The translations under genes and the position numbers were made by a program. The notes below the pieces were generated by a model. The model worked only from the letters and a program-made list of their open reading frames with translations. It made no database searches and was not told where the DNA came from. DNA of 12,005 nt from Podila epigama (Eukaryota > Mortierellomycota > Mortierellomycetes > Mortierellales > Mortierellaceae), in assembly GCA_015679605.1 (NCBI GenBank), contig JAAAVE010000918.1:1-12005 (forward strand), given 5' to 3'. Shown here in pieces: positions 1 through 7,429 of the stretch; position 1 is the stretch's first letter; the number at the start of each line of letters is the position of its first letter.

Positions 1-237
1 TCTTTTGCTTCCTGTCGTTCTCTTTTGTCCAAACTCCAAGCTCCTTGGGTCAGGAGCATCGGTAAGTGTATGTTTTTCGGCATAGGTTTTGTTGAGCTTG
101 TCAGTAGCTCGGAGCTTGAGGGGGTACAAAAAAAAAGCGCCATCTTGATTTTCTGTTATGCAGTGAACATGAGCCTAAATAATAGAAAAGGCAATGACAG
201 CGATGAAGATCTTTTTTTCTTTTTTTTTTTACATAAA

Positions 238-477
238 ACCATGGTCAAGACGACCAAAGTCCGAGGTAGAAGAGTTCAAATAACAAGCAACAAGCTCGAC
301 CCTATCCTTGAAGTAACGGAACAGCTAACAGACATATTGGCACTCGGAAAATGCTTGAAGGTGTGCTGATGCAGTTTTGATTTCTGCGCTCACTCTCCCA
401 TCCCTAGTCTCAATTGGCGTAGGAGCCTGGATTTTATTTAGGATGGCCCACTGGTCGGTCGCAGTTGCAAATTGGCT
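238..477 (-). pseudogene. Unrecognised coding-like stretch with an internal TAG (possible relic)
   Basis: Read on the minus strand, a frame starting just after the poly-A side of the 481-502 homopolymer runs about 48 codons through a varied, non-repetitive peptide (for example DQWAILNKIQAP and SAEIKTASAHLQAF). It meets a single TAG at 325-327, then continues in the same frame for another 31 codons (for example FRYFKDRVELVACYL) before a TAA near 235. I do not recognise the protein. There is no clear ATG, and acceptor candidates at its 5' side are weak. It may be a degenerate gene tail, an exon whose boundary I have misplaced, or chance. The plus strand is also open here, which weakens the case. 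Confidence 0.15.
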
Positions 478-480
478 CGG

Positions 481-502
481 TTTTTTTTTTTTTTTTTTTT
501 TT
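481..502. repeat. Poly-T homopolymer, 22 nt
   Basis: An uninterrupted run of 22 T on the plus strand, followed by a short GTT repeat. Comparable runs occur inside introns of both plus-strand genes (2927-2949 and 7961-7981), so long T runs seem to be a general habit of this genome. Confidence 0.9.
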
Positions 503-725
503 GTTGTTGTTTTGTAATAATGCATTTTGGCTTTTTGTTTCCTCATTTTTGGCTCGATGGGCGTCTAGTCGATGAAAGTGGGAGCATTCAGGCAAACAAG
601 ACGAGATATGAGGCAAGCGAGTGTCGCCATCAAATCCCCTGATGGATTTGAGAATAGCCCTGCACCTTTTCACTCTTGCAAAGCTTTCTTTGCGAATGTT
701 TTCGTGTACAAGGAGACAGAGATGT

Positions 726-750
726 GGTGGTGGTGGTGGGGGGAGGGAGG
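726..750 (+). repeat. G-rich tract with quadruplex potential
   Basis: Five GG pairs at 3-nt spacing run into a GGGGGG run, then GGG and GG, with single T or A spacers. Two-layer and possibly three-layer G-quadruplexes could form. No gene is assigned next to it, so any role is unknown. Confidence 0.5.
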
Positions 751-1017
751 TTTTATTTTGGTGTGAGGGCATGTCAATCTACAAACAATAACACTCGCAT
801 GCACGTTTGTTCATGCTTTCTTCACGCCAAAGAAAAGATGTAGGTATGTAGGACAGTGTATGAACAGACTCAACAGAGAAACAAGAATGCCTCCATCGGT
901 CCTGCAAGGTTGCATGGTGTCATCATGGCCACTGACTAAAAGATGAGCGACAGCAACCTGTTTTTTTTTGGACTGTTCATGAATGTTGTATGATTTCTTG
1001 CAAGTACAGGGCAACAA

Positions 1018-1062
1018 GACATATAAGACATACAAGACATACAAGACAGACAGGCAGACAGA
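1018..1062 (+). repeat. 9-bp tandem repeat (GACATACAA-like)
   Basis: Units of 9 bp: one GACATATAA, two perfect GACATACAA, then decaying GACAGACAG and GCAGACAGA. It lies in an intergenic stretch rich in unrelated short tandem repeats. Confidence 0.8.
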
Positions 1063-1096
1063 TACATTGTCACATTGGTGTTGTTGTTGGCTTGTT

Positions 1097-1124
1097 GCCT
1101 GTCGCCTGTCGCCTGTCGACTGTC
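1097..1124 (+). repeat. 7-bp tandem repeat (GCCTGTC)
   Basis: Three perfect GCCTGTC units are followed by one GACTGTC variant. It starts about 35 bp after the preceding 9-bp repeat, and the two units are unrelated in sequence. Confidence 0.8.
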
Positions 1125-1361
1125 ACTGTTGTCGCACGAGCACAAGTCGACAACAAAGATGGTAGGTAACCTCACGCACACACATCGAAACCAGGCAAGG
1201 AAAAAAAAATCTACGATGGATGATGGCAAATGTGTCCCATCGCATCCATCGGCCCATGTTTGTTCAATATTGTCTTTTGAATCACTCTTTTTTTTTTATT
1301 GCAGACCACTCGTTGTTCAGTATCATCCGTCAATCCAGGTTTTGACAAAAGACACAAAGGT

Positions 1362-1390
1362 CACACACAGACACACACAGACACACACAA
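1362..1390 (+). repeat. 10-bp AC-rich repeat
   Basis: Nearly three copies of ACACACACAG in tandem. It leads directly into the purine-rich block downstream. Confidence 0.75.
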
Positions 1391-1535
1391 AGCGAGCAAA
1401 AAGGACAGAGAGACACAAATGAGGAAAGACAAAGACAAAATCAACCAAAGACAAAAGACAAAAGAAGACAAAGAAGACCGAGAAGACCAAGAAGAAAAAG
1501 AAGAAGATGAAGAAAAAGAAAGACAAAGTGTCAAT
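1391..1535 (+). repeat. Purine-rich low-complexity block
   Basis: About 145 bp made almost only of A and G with scattered C, in GACAAA-like and GAAGAA-like units. All three plus-strand frames would encode charged low-complexity peptide, so I do not treat the overlapping open frames as genes. It is roughly complementary in composition to the pyrimidine run at 1750-1888, which allows a long-range imperfect stem if both lie in one transcript. Confidence 0.75.
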
Positions 1536-1669
1536 GGACAATGGACTCTGTTGGATAGATGGGATAGGATGAGGATGGAGGATGGGGCGTGTCGTTTCTT
1601 CTGTACGTTTTCGTTTTCGTTTTGTCGTCAATACAACCCAAATCTTTCTATCGCCCATCCCATCCATAT

Positions 1670-1705
1670 CCAATCCATCCAATCCATCCAATCCATTTAA
1701 TCCAT
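1670..1705 (+). repeat. 9-bp tandem repeat (CCAATCCAT)
   Basis: Three perfect CCAATCCAT units plus one TTAATCCAT unit. A looser CCATCC region precedes it from about 1655. Confidence 0.85.
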
Positions 1706-1749
1706 CCGTTCGTTCTGTTCGTTTTGTTTTTTTCTTCTACTGCTGGACA

Positions 1750-1888
1750 CCTTCTCTCTCTCTCTCTCTCTCTCTTCTCTCTTCTCCTCTTCTCCTCTTC
1801 TCCTCTTCTCCTCTTCTCTTCTTCTCTTCTTCTCTCCTCTTCTTCTCTTCTTCTCTCCTCTCCTTCTCTTCTTCTCTTCTTCTCTTTC
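1750..1888 (+). repeat. Uninterrupted 139-nt pyrimidine tract
   Basis: Every plus-strand base from 1750 to 1888 is C or T. It starts as a CT dinucleotide repeat (about 1753-1774), continues with four copies of TCTCCTCT, and then has longer tandem units of about 21 bp made of CTT and CTC blocks (about 1820-1862). Long homopurine-homopyrimidine DNA can adopt triplex (H-DNA) structure. It lies about 0.9-1.0 kb before the copper-fist start codon. Open frames across it on both strands are Ser/Leu/Phe or Arg/Glu low complexity and are not genes. Confidence 0.9.
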
Positions 1889-2782
1889 ATCTTCTTTCTC
1901 TTCTTTCATTCCCATTCACTCAATCAACCATTCCACTCTCATCGCTCAACGAGGATACTCCACGCCTTCCTCGTTTCACTCTCATCTCACACCAGCCAAC
2001 ACCATTCAGCAACACAGCCGGATTCAACCCCAATCCCCCCACCCTCCTTCTCGTTGGTGCCTGTTCAAGGGCCAACCCCCCGTAGATTGATTACCTCTTC
2101 ACATCTCGGGTCTTTTTTCTGAAATACAATTCACTCAAATCAATATCCAACAACATCTCGATCCATCCACCCAAAAAACTACCATCTGCGCAAAAAACCT
2201 TCACCTCATCGCACACACCATTCCTATGCTTTACTTCACGCTATAGTCCTTCGCCCCTTCCTCCTCCTCACGCCCTTCCCAGTTCACTTTCACCCCTCAC
2301 CCCCTCCTTGTTCTCCCACCGAAAAAAAGCCAACCACCTAATCCTCTTCTTCACGTTCTGATCTCTTGTTTTTCAATCTTCTCATTCCCTTGTTTTAAAC
2401 GTCGTTTCCCCACTTACTGAATTCAGCTTTCATGTGCTGGAATCAGGTCCATTAAGGAGGAAAACAAATATTTTTTTGTATTCCAGATCAATACACATTG
2501 AGTGCAAGCATAGCCAGCAAAACACAAGGAAAGCTAGCAACGCTTTGCCAAACAACACTAGAAAAGAAAAAAAAGAAAAAGAAAAGAAAAAAAAAAGGAT
2601 TCTCCTGTCCAAAAACACACACACAAAAAAAAAATCATTTCGCCATAAGTCATAATTGTGGTTATCTCTTGATTCAGACCCTGTAACCCTCCGTCCCTCC
2701 ACACTCCCCTTCCATCAAGTCCCTTCCACACGGACACATACATTCCTACATACACCAACTTGCCCTCGATTGTTTTAACAAA
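1889..2782 (+). promoter_or_regulatory. G-poor, C-rich upstream region of the copper-fist gene
   Basis: From about 1890 to 2430 the plus strand is unusually poor in G and rich in C and T, a composition seen in many fungal promoters and 5' leaders. The rest is A-rich, with runs near 2565-2600 and 2626-2635, then a pyrimidine-rich stretch up to the start codon. No convincing TATA box, known binding site or coding exon could be fixed. The transcription start is not determinable from sequence alone, and a leader intron is possible. Confidence 0.4.
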
Positions 2783-5700
2783 ATGGTGTTTGTGAATGGT
2801 CAAAAGTTTGCCTGGTAAGATCCATTAGTTTTAGGCGTTCCTGATTTTTTTTTTCTATCTCAAGGCTTAAGGTTAATTTTTTTTTTGTTTATTCGCCCCG
2901 TCCATCACGTTGCGGATCGCCCTTCATTTTTTTTTTTTTTTTTTTTTTTCTTATCAAGTGCGACCTGCATTAAAGGACACCGGTCTACGACTTGTAATCA
3001 TGGGTAGGTTAAACAAAAAATACATAGCCATCGTCAAAACTGGTTTTTCTTCGTCAATGTTATCTATCCCTTTATGCCAAGCTGACGTTCTCTCTTTTTT
3101 GCAACACAACCCATCGTTCTAGTGAACGACCCTTGCATGAAATCAAAAAGAAGGGCCGCCCTTCTACCCAATGCGCCAACTGTAAAGAGTTGCGCAAGGC
3201 TAAGCATGTCACTGCTCGCTGCATTTGTGGCAAAGATGAAGGTAGATGGATACAGTTCTTGGCATGGACTCTATGTGTCACACCATTTGTCAGTCATCTT
3301 TATTCACATATTCCTTCTAAACTCAGGTGTTGCTGCTGCTGCCGCTGCCGCTAGTGGCTTGAAGCGGACAAAGTCCCTCAGTCACGATGGCCGGGTCTCC
3401 GTACCCATAACCCTTGGTGGCGAGGAGCTTTTGCGGTCTGTCTCACAGAGTCAGAGTCCGGTCGAGCGATCCAATGTCTCCTCGCCCTTTGGAGGTAGAA
3501 CACATTGACTTTTTTTCTTTTCTTTTCTCCTTTTCCCTTTTCCTTGACTGTCTTGTCAGCCAGAAGCCAACGGACGGAACAAAGGAAGCAACAACAACGA
3601 TAACATCATCATCAATGGCTATGACAATGGCTATGGCGAACGACAGCAACATATCAAACCTATTGTGAAAGAAGAGACCCTTTTGAAATAACGGATTTTG
3701 GTCTCTCCATCAAAATTTTGGGCTTTACTTCTTGGTGGTGATGATGTCTCTATCTCTGTAACAGCACTGCCCATCCTATTTCGCTCATCGTGCAACCATG
3801 CAAACATGGATGGGTCAGCTGCTTGCTGCAGATGGCTTGCATGCTTGTTTACAAAGAATGGAAGCGTCACCACTGTGAGAAAAGGGAAGGGATTGGCCAA
3901 CTGTGACTTAACCTGTCCTCTTCCATCTCCTTCTCTTTTTTCTTCTCTTTTTTTTTTTTGTCTTGCTCAGGTCAAAAGTCGTGTGGCTGCATTGATGGCT
4001 CCAATTGCGTCTGTGCCAGTCAACCGTCGTTCCTTCCTGCCTCTGCTGGTGATGCCCAGTCCTCTTATCGTGCCCACCAGCAGACTCACCAGCGTAGCGC
4101 CGTCTCACTTGACCTTGGCAAAACCGGTCTCCCCCTCTTTTCAAGAGACACATCCTCGCCCATGCCCTTTGTGCCTCACTTTCAGGGCAGTCAACTTGTC
4201 CAGAGTCCCGAAAGCATCCATGGTCATGGTAACATGGGCATGTCTAGCTTTAACAACTCGACTCTGCCAGGGAATGTCAATGGTGTCCCTCCCATGTTTT
4301 CGCAGACCATGTCTCCGTCAAGGAGCGACCCTTCAGCTTCTTCATCCATGGTTGGGAACCATCTACAGCTCCAGAACCCACATCATCACCAGTACCAACA
4401 GCAGCAACACCCACACCTGTGTGTTGACTATGGTAGCTCCTCGGACTATGACAGCGACAACATCCCTACCTCAACCTACTCGTACTTTCCTGAGACTCTG
4501 GCCAGTTACCCCGTCAGCAATGCCTCGGACGACATGGAGGACATGGATATGTTTGGTGCCTCATGTGGCCCATCAGACACAAAAGTGATCATGGAGGGCA
4601 TCATGAGTTCTTCATCCATGACTAGTTTGGATGGAGCTGTCTCTGGTAACGACATTGGGATGCTCTACTCGGCCCTGTCAGGGTTTTCGACGGCCTCGTC
4701 CCCACCTTCGTTGACTCCTCCACCTCAACAATCATTCCCGGCTCAAGTCTCTCTGTCGAACGGGTCTCCTTCCTCGACGTTGACGTCCCTAGCCCCAGTT
4801 CCGAATGGCAGCCTTAACTCATCTAGTCTTCAGTCCCATGAAGGAGTTGTTACTCCTGTTGTATCTGCTCCATCACGCCCCCCTTCTGCAGGCAGAAGTG
4901 ACAGTGGTGGACAAGATGTTTCTGCGACGACGGATGTCATTGGTTGTGGTTGTGCCATCTCGGCCAATAGGTGTTGTTGTGGTGAGCAATGTGCCTGTCC
5001 TGGCTGTCTTGCCTACCCAAACAGTAATAATATCAGCAACATTGACAATAATCGGATCAGCAGCAGCAATAATAGTAGCAGGAACAATAGCTGCAGCGTC
5101 ATCAACAACAATAACGACAAGGTCGCTCTCAACTCGGAAGAGCAGAGCACTAATGTTGTGAGTGTTGGAGGAAATGGTGCAGATGCACAGGCTGCGACTC
5201 AAACGAATATGCTTCTGTTGCATGATCTCGGATTGTTTGGTGAGACGAGCGATGGACAGGGGAGCAGCAGTGGTGTCCAAGGATCTCTCAACCTGACAAA
5301 TGCCTTGAACTTGATTGGCGCAAATAATACCCGCGGAGGAAATGTTGCAATGGAGTTGGGCCAAGACTTTTCGGGCATGGGTGGCCCATTGAATGGATTA
5401 GGGTTGGAATCAGCCAAGATGCAGCATCCCACGCTTTTGGGCGAAGATGGTGTTTTGATGTGTGGTTGTGGATGTCGCCGCCCCACAGTGGACTGTACCG
5501 AGTGCTTCAGAGACATGTGTCAGTTCGTTGGTGAGACTCAGGCAAAGGTACTCAAGGATGACATGGACTTTAGTTCAACGGCTGTCAGCCGTGAGGGAAG
5601 TGGATTAGGGCTGAACATCCCAATGTCCATGAACATGAACTTGGCCATGAATATGAACATGGACTTGAGTGGACTTGAAAGCTCGTTTGGTCAGCCGTCT

Positions 5701-6345
5701 TCGTTGGGCCTGTTGATGCAACGATCCGATTCTGATGATGATGCGGAGGATACAAGGAGGTTCAAGCAGCAGCAAGAACAACTACAATTGCTACAGCCGC
5801 AAGTCCAAGCAGCGGCGACGCCAGAGGAGCAGGAGGCGCTATTAATCAGGCAGCAAAAGGCACTGCAGTTGGCCCAGAACTTGGAGCGGCGTCTGTCCTT
5901 GAGACGTCACTTCCGGGAAATGGCTGAGGAGGACCATCAGTTGTTGCAACAGCAACTGTTGCAGCAACAGCAATTACTTCAACAGCATCAACAGCAGCAA
6001 CAGCAGCAAGATCACCAAGCCCAGCTCTCGTCGTCGATGCAAGACCCAGAAGCTATTCTGATCAGGCAGCAAAAGGCGCTGTTGCTGGCCCAGAATCTGG
6101 AGCGACGCCTTTCGTTCCGGAGACGGTTCCGTGAGACGATGGATGAGGAGCAGCGACTGCAGCTGGAGCTGATGGAGAAGGAGCAGAGACAGATTCAGCA
6201 GCTTCAGCAACAGTCGGGAGCTGGCCTTGACCCACTCCAGCTGGATTTTCTGGATGACCAAGACTGGAGCTTTGTCAATGAGGTTCGACCTGAGGCTCGA
6301 CATGAGGTGCGCAATCTCGCCCAACCAAGTCCCCAACAACCATGA
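2783..6345 (+). CDS. Copper-fist transcription factor, about 912 aa
   Basis: Nuclear copper-sensing transcription factor. Model: join(2783..2814, 2959..3003, 3123..3241, 3327..3494, 3971..6345), all GT-AG. The ATG has A at -3. Residues 1-66 form a canonical copper fist: start MVFVNGQKFAC, zinc site C11, C14, C23, H25, minor-groove KGRP at 36-39, and copper-type cysteines C43, C46, C59, C61. Seven alanines follow at 68-74. The long tail is Ser/Asn-rich with three more cysteine clusters (126-136, 447-467, 619-638), a Met-x-Met run (673-685), two copies of a basic helical motif (744-771 and 816-843) separated by poly-Q, and an acidic-aromatic end (about 874-890) resembling an activation domain. 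By family it should bind copper-regulated promoters; activator or repressor cannot be told. Exons 1-3 are very secure. The 476-nt fourth intron is uncertain: skipping it keeps frame, but part could be exonic. The overlapping 296-codon plus-strand frame at 3698-4588 is a shadow. Confidence 0.9.
2927..2949 (+). repeat. Poly-T run of 23 in intron 1
   Basis: A pure T run sits 9 nt before the intron 1 acceptor AG (2957-2958) and acts as an extreme polypyrimidine tract. It is length-unstable in sequencing, so the local count may be unreliable. Confidence 0.85.
3495..3970 (+). other. Long fourth intron with exon-like content
   Basis: In the simplest model this is one 476-nt intron (GTAGAA donor, TTGCTCAG acceptor, phase 1 both sides). 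Its first part looks like an ordinary 65-nt intron ending TTGACTGTCTTGTCAG at 3559. A second AG lies 4 nt further, at 3563. From 3564 the frame is open for 42 codons to a TAA at 3689-3691 and encodes an Asn-rich peptide ending HIKPIVKEETLLK. From 3560 the frame stops at 3601. No donor in this stretch has the phase needed to join 3971. One alternative chain (donor 3665, mini-exon 3832-3874, donor 3875) restores frame but uses weaker sites. This could be a cassette exon giving a short isoform, or plain intron. Confidence 0.4.
5824..6159 (+). repeat. Coding duplication: two basic helix units separated by poly-Q
   Basis: Residues 744-771 and 816-843 of the copper-fist protein match at 24 of 28 positions. 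They share the core IRQQKAL, LAQNLERRLS, RR and FRE, and the serines of RRLS (S764, S836) are exactly 72 residues apart. Many codons differ synonymously between copies, so the duplication is not recent and the peptide seems conserved. A Gln-rich spacer (about 779-803) lies between them. Confidence 0.85.
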
Positions 6346-6901
6346 CCCCTGGGGGTCGATGGCTCTCTCTGTGACCTTTCCACGACCCTTTCATCCTTTC
6401 CATTCTAATGTTTCTCTATCTTTTCAAAACTGTATTTCCCCCGCCCTCAACACTGACAACTGTCGTTAAAGACAAACATAAATTCGCATGCTAGAAAAAT
6501 AGGATTGTAAGCTTGTATCATTTTTTTTTCTTTAGCCAAGCTACATGCTGTATCCGTCAACAAATCTCCACTCTACTATAACGATTCTATCATTTCAGTC
6601 TCTTTCTCTCTATTTGTTTGTGAGTGTGTGTAAAAGTGTATATGTTGAGACGCGTTGTCATTTGCTGGTGGGACATGCTTTTACTATCTAGAATAGTTTT
6701 TCACCTGTCAAAGAGTCTCCGCAACCTTCTCCCTACATCTTAGTCATATACCCCACAATGTTGTTTCTGACCTTTATTGATAACCATTAGGAGACATATT
6801 TACAAGGAGGAAACAAAAAATGAGCTTGGCTCATAAGAAAAAAAAAAACATGGTGTTGTGCGACGATCCATTGCGCATGGCAAGTGCCTTTTGCCTCCTC
6901 T

Positions 6902-6928
6902 ACACAACATACACAACATACACAACAG
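6902..6928 (+). repeat. 9-bp tandem repeat (ACACAACAT)
   Basis: Two perfect ACACAACAT units followed by ACACAACAG. The unit length of 9 matches the repeats at 1018 and 1670, but the sequence is different. Confidence 0.8.
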
Positions 6929-7083
6929 GTATTGTGGAGAAGATCGCGTCTCAGGAGTCGCATGTCTTCCTTTTCAGATTCAGGACAGAGCAGCCTCCTG
7001 GCACTTTTCCCCCTTGTTCCGCATATTATTGCGTAGGTAAGGACTCTGAGTGCCACGACTATTTTTTTTTCTCTCTTTCTTGA

Positions 7084-7293
7084 CTGTTTGCTGCAGTTGA
7101 TGTTGAAGTTGTACTTGGGGTAGCCTGAGTTTGTGAATTTGACGGAGACAGAGACGATGTCAATGTTCAAGGGTTGTTTTCTTTCATTGTTGTTGTAGGC
7201 ATATTTAAAATGAAAGTTGTACCCGACAATACGCTGACAACCCTTTAAATACGCGTGTGAACATGCTTCTCGTTTCTCTTTTTCATTCTCTAC
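7084..7293 (-). pseudogene. Codon-biased unrecognised exon-like stretch (possible relic)
   Basis: The minus-strand frame is open from a TGA at 7294-7296 down to a stop at 6787. Between 7170 and 7090, about 20 of 26 codons end in C, which is typical of well-expressed fungal genes. The peptide there reads like folded protein: NIDIVSVSVKFTNSG then YPKYNFNINCS. A TTGTCAG acceptor-like site at 7234-7240 would begin an exon reading RIVGYNFHFKYAYNNN. Below 7090 the frame becomes Lys/Arg- and Cys-repeat-rich with ordinary codons, so the exon probably ends near there. No good donor or start was found, and the esterase first exon lies just upstream on the other strand. Family unknown; a relic or an exon of an unrecognised gene are both possible. 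Confidence 0.3.
7244..7251 (+). promoter_or_regulatory. TATA-like element of the esterase gene
   Basis: TTTAAATA lies about 180 bp before the ATG and is followed by a T/C-rich, G-poor leader (about 7265-7425). This is a plausible core promoter with a pyrimidine-rich 5' leader. A second AT-rich element (ATATTTAAAA, 7201-7210) lies 40 bp upstream. Confidence 0.35.
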
Positions 7294-7429
7294 TCACTTC
7301 TCTTCGTTAATCATCGTTTTACATATCCTTATTCCTCACATTCTCATAATCCACACAGAAATCGGGTGCGGTTCCCCTTTCCTTCTTCTCCTTTCCACCC
7401 TTTCCACCCTTCCTCTTCCCTTGCATACC

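Larger units (their letters stand above)
1..960. other. Left flank without a firm gene
   Basis: No complete gene can be supported here. A GTAAGT donor-like site at 62-67 follows a short open stretch on the plus strand, so the window could begin inside an exon of a neighbouring gene, but no convincing downstream exon follows. The minus strand between about 480 and 240 has a non-repetitive open frame interrupted by one TAG; it is listed separately. A pure T run of 22 occupies 481-502 and a G-rich block lies at 726-750. The other open frames cross poly-T or poly-A runs and look accidental. Confidence 0.5.
6346..7429. other. Intergenic region between the copper-fist and esterase genes
   Basis: This holds the 3' flank of the copper-fist gene and the 5' flank of the esterase. 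No AATAAA follows the copper-fist stop; CATAAA near 6476 is a possible variant. A 9-bp repeat lies at 6902-6928. A plus-strand intron-like segment with good signals (GTAAGG donor at 7037, TTGACTG branch, TGCTGCAG acceptor at 7096) hints at a spliced leader or noncoding transcript. On the minus strand 6787-7293 is open, with a strongly codon-biased core. No complete gene or tRNA is seen. Confidence 0.5.

Noticed and set aside
1394-1400. GAGCAAA, the reverse complement of the TTTGCTC core of yeast Mac1 copper elements
   Set aside because: A single 7-mer about 1.4 kb upstream inside a purine-rich repeat is expected by chance; the same core also occurs in esterase coding sequence near 9880.
1299-1700. 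Charged plus-strand open frame and Phe/Val-rich minus frame
   Set aside because: They cover AC-rich and purine-rich repeats with no protein-like segments or plausible splice partners.
1582-2122. Two plus-strand open frames of 167-177 codons and two Arg/Glu-rich minus frames
   Set aside because: They are created by the pyrimidine run, which lacks stop codons in CT-only sequence; the peptides are pure low complexity.
3698-4588. Long plus-strand open frame of 296 codons
   Set aside because: It overlaps the main copper-fist exon in another frame, starts inside the presumed intron, and its peptide has no domain logic; the overlapping frame carries the cysteine clusters.
4805-5364. Val/Ile-rich open frames on both strands
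   Set aside because: Shadows of the Asn/Ser-rich copper-fist coding region; codon choice and the cysteine cluster support only the plus frame of the main exon.
5974-6339. Minus-strand Leu-rich open frame
   Set aside because: It is the antisense of the CAG/CAA glutamine-rich coding stretch, which reads as Leu on the other strand.
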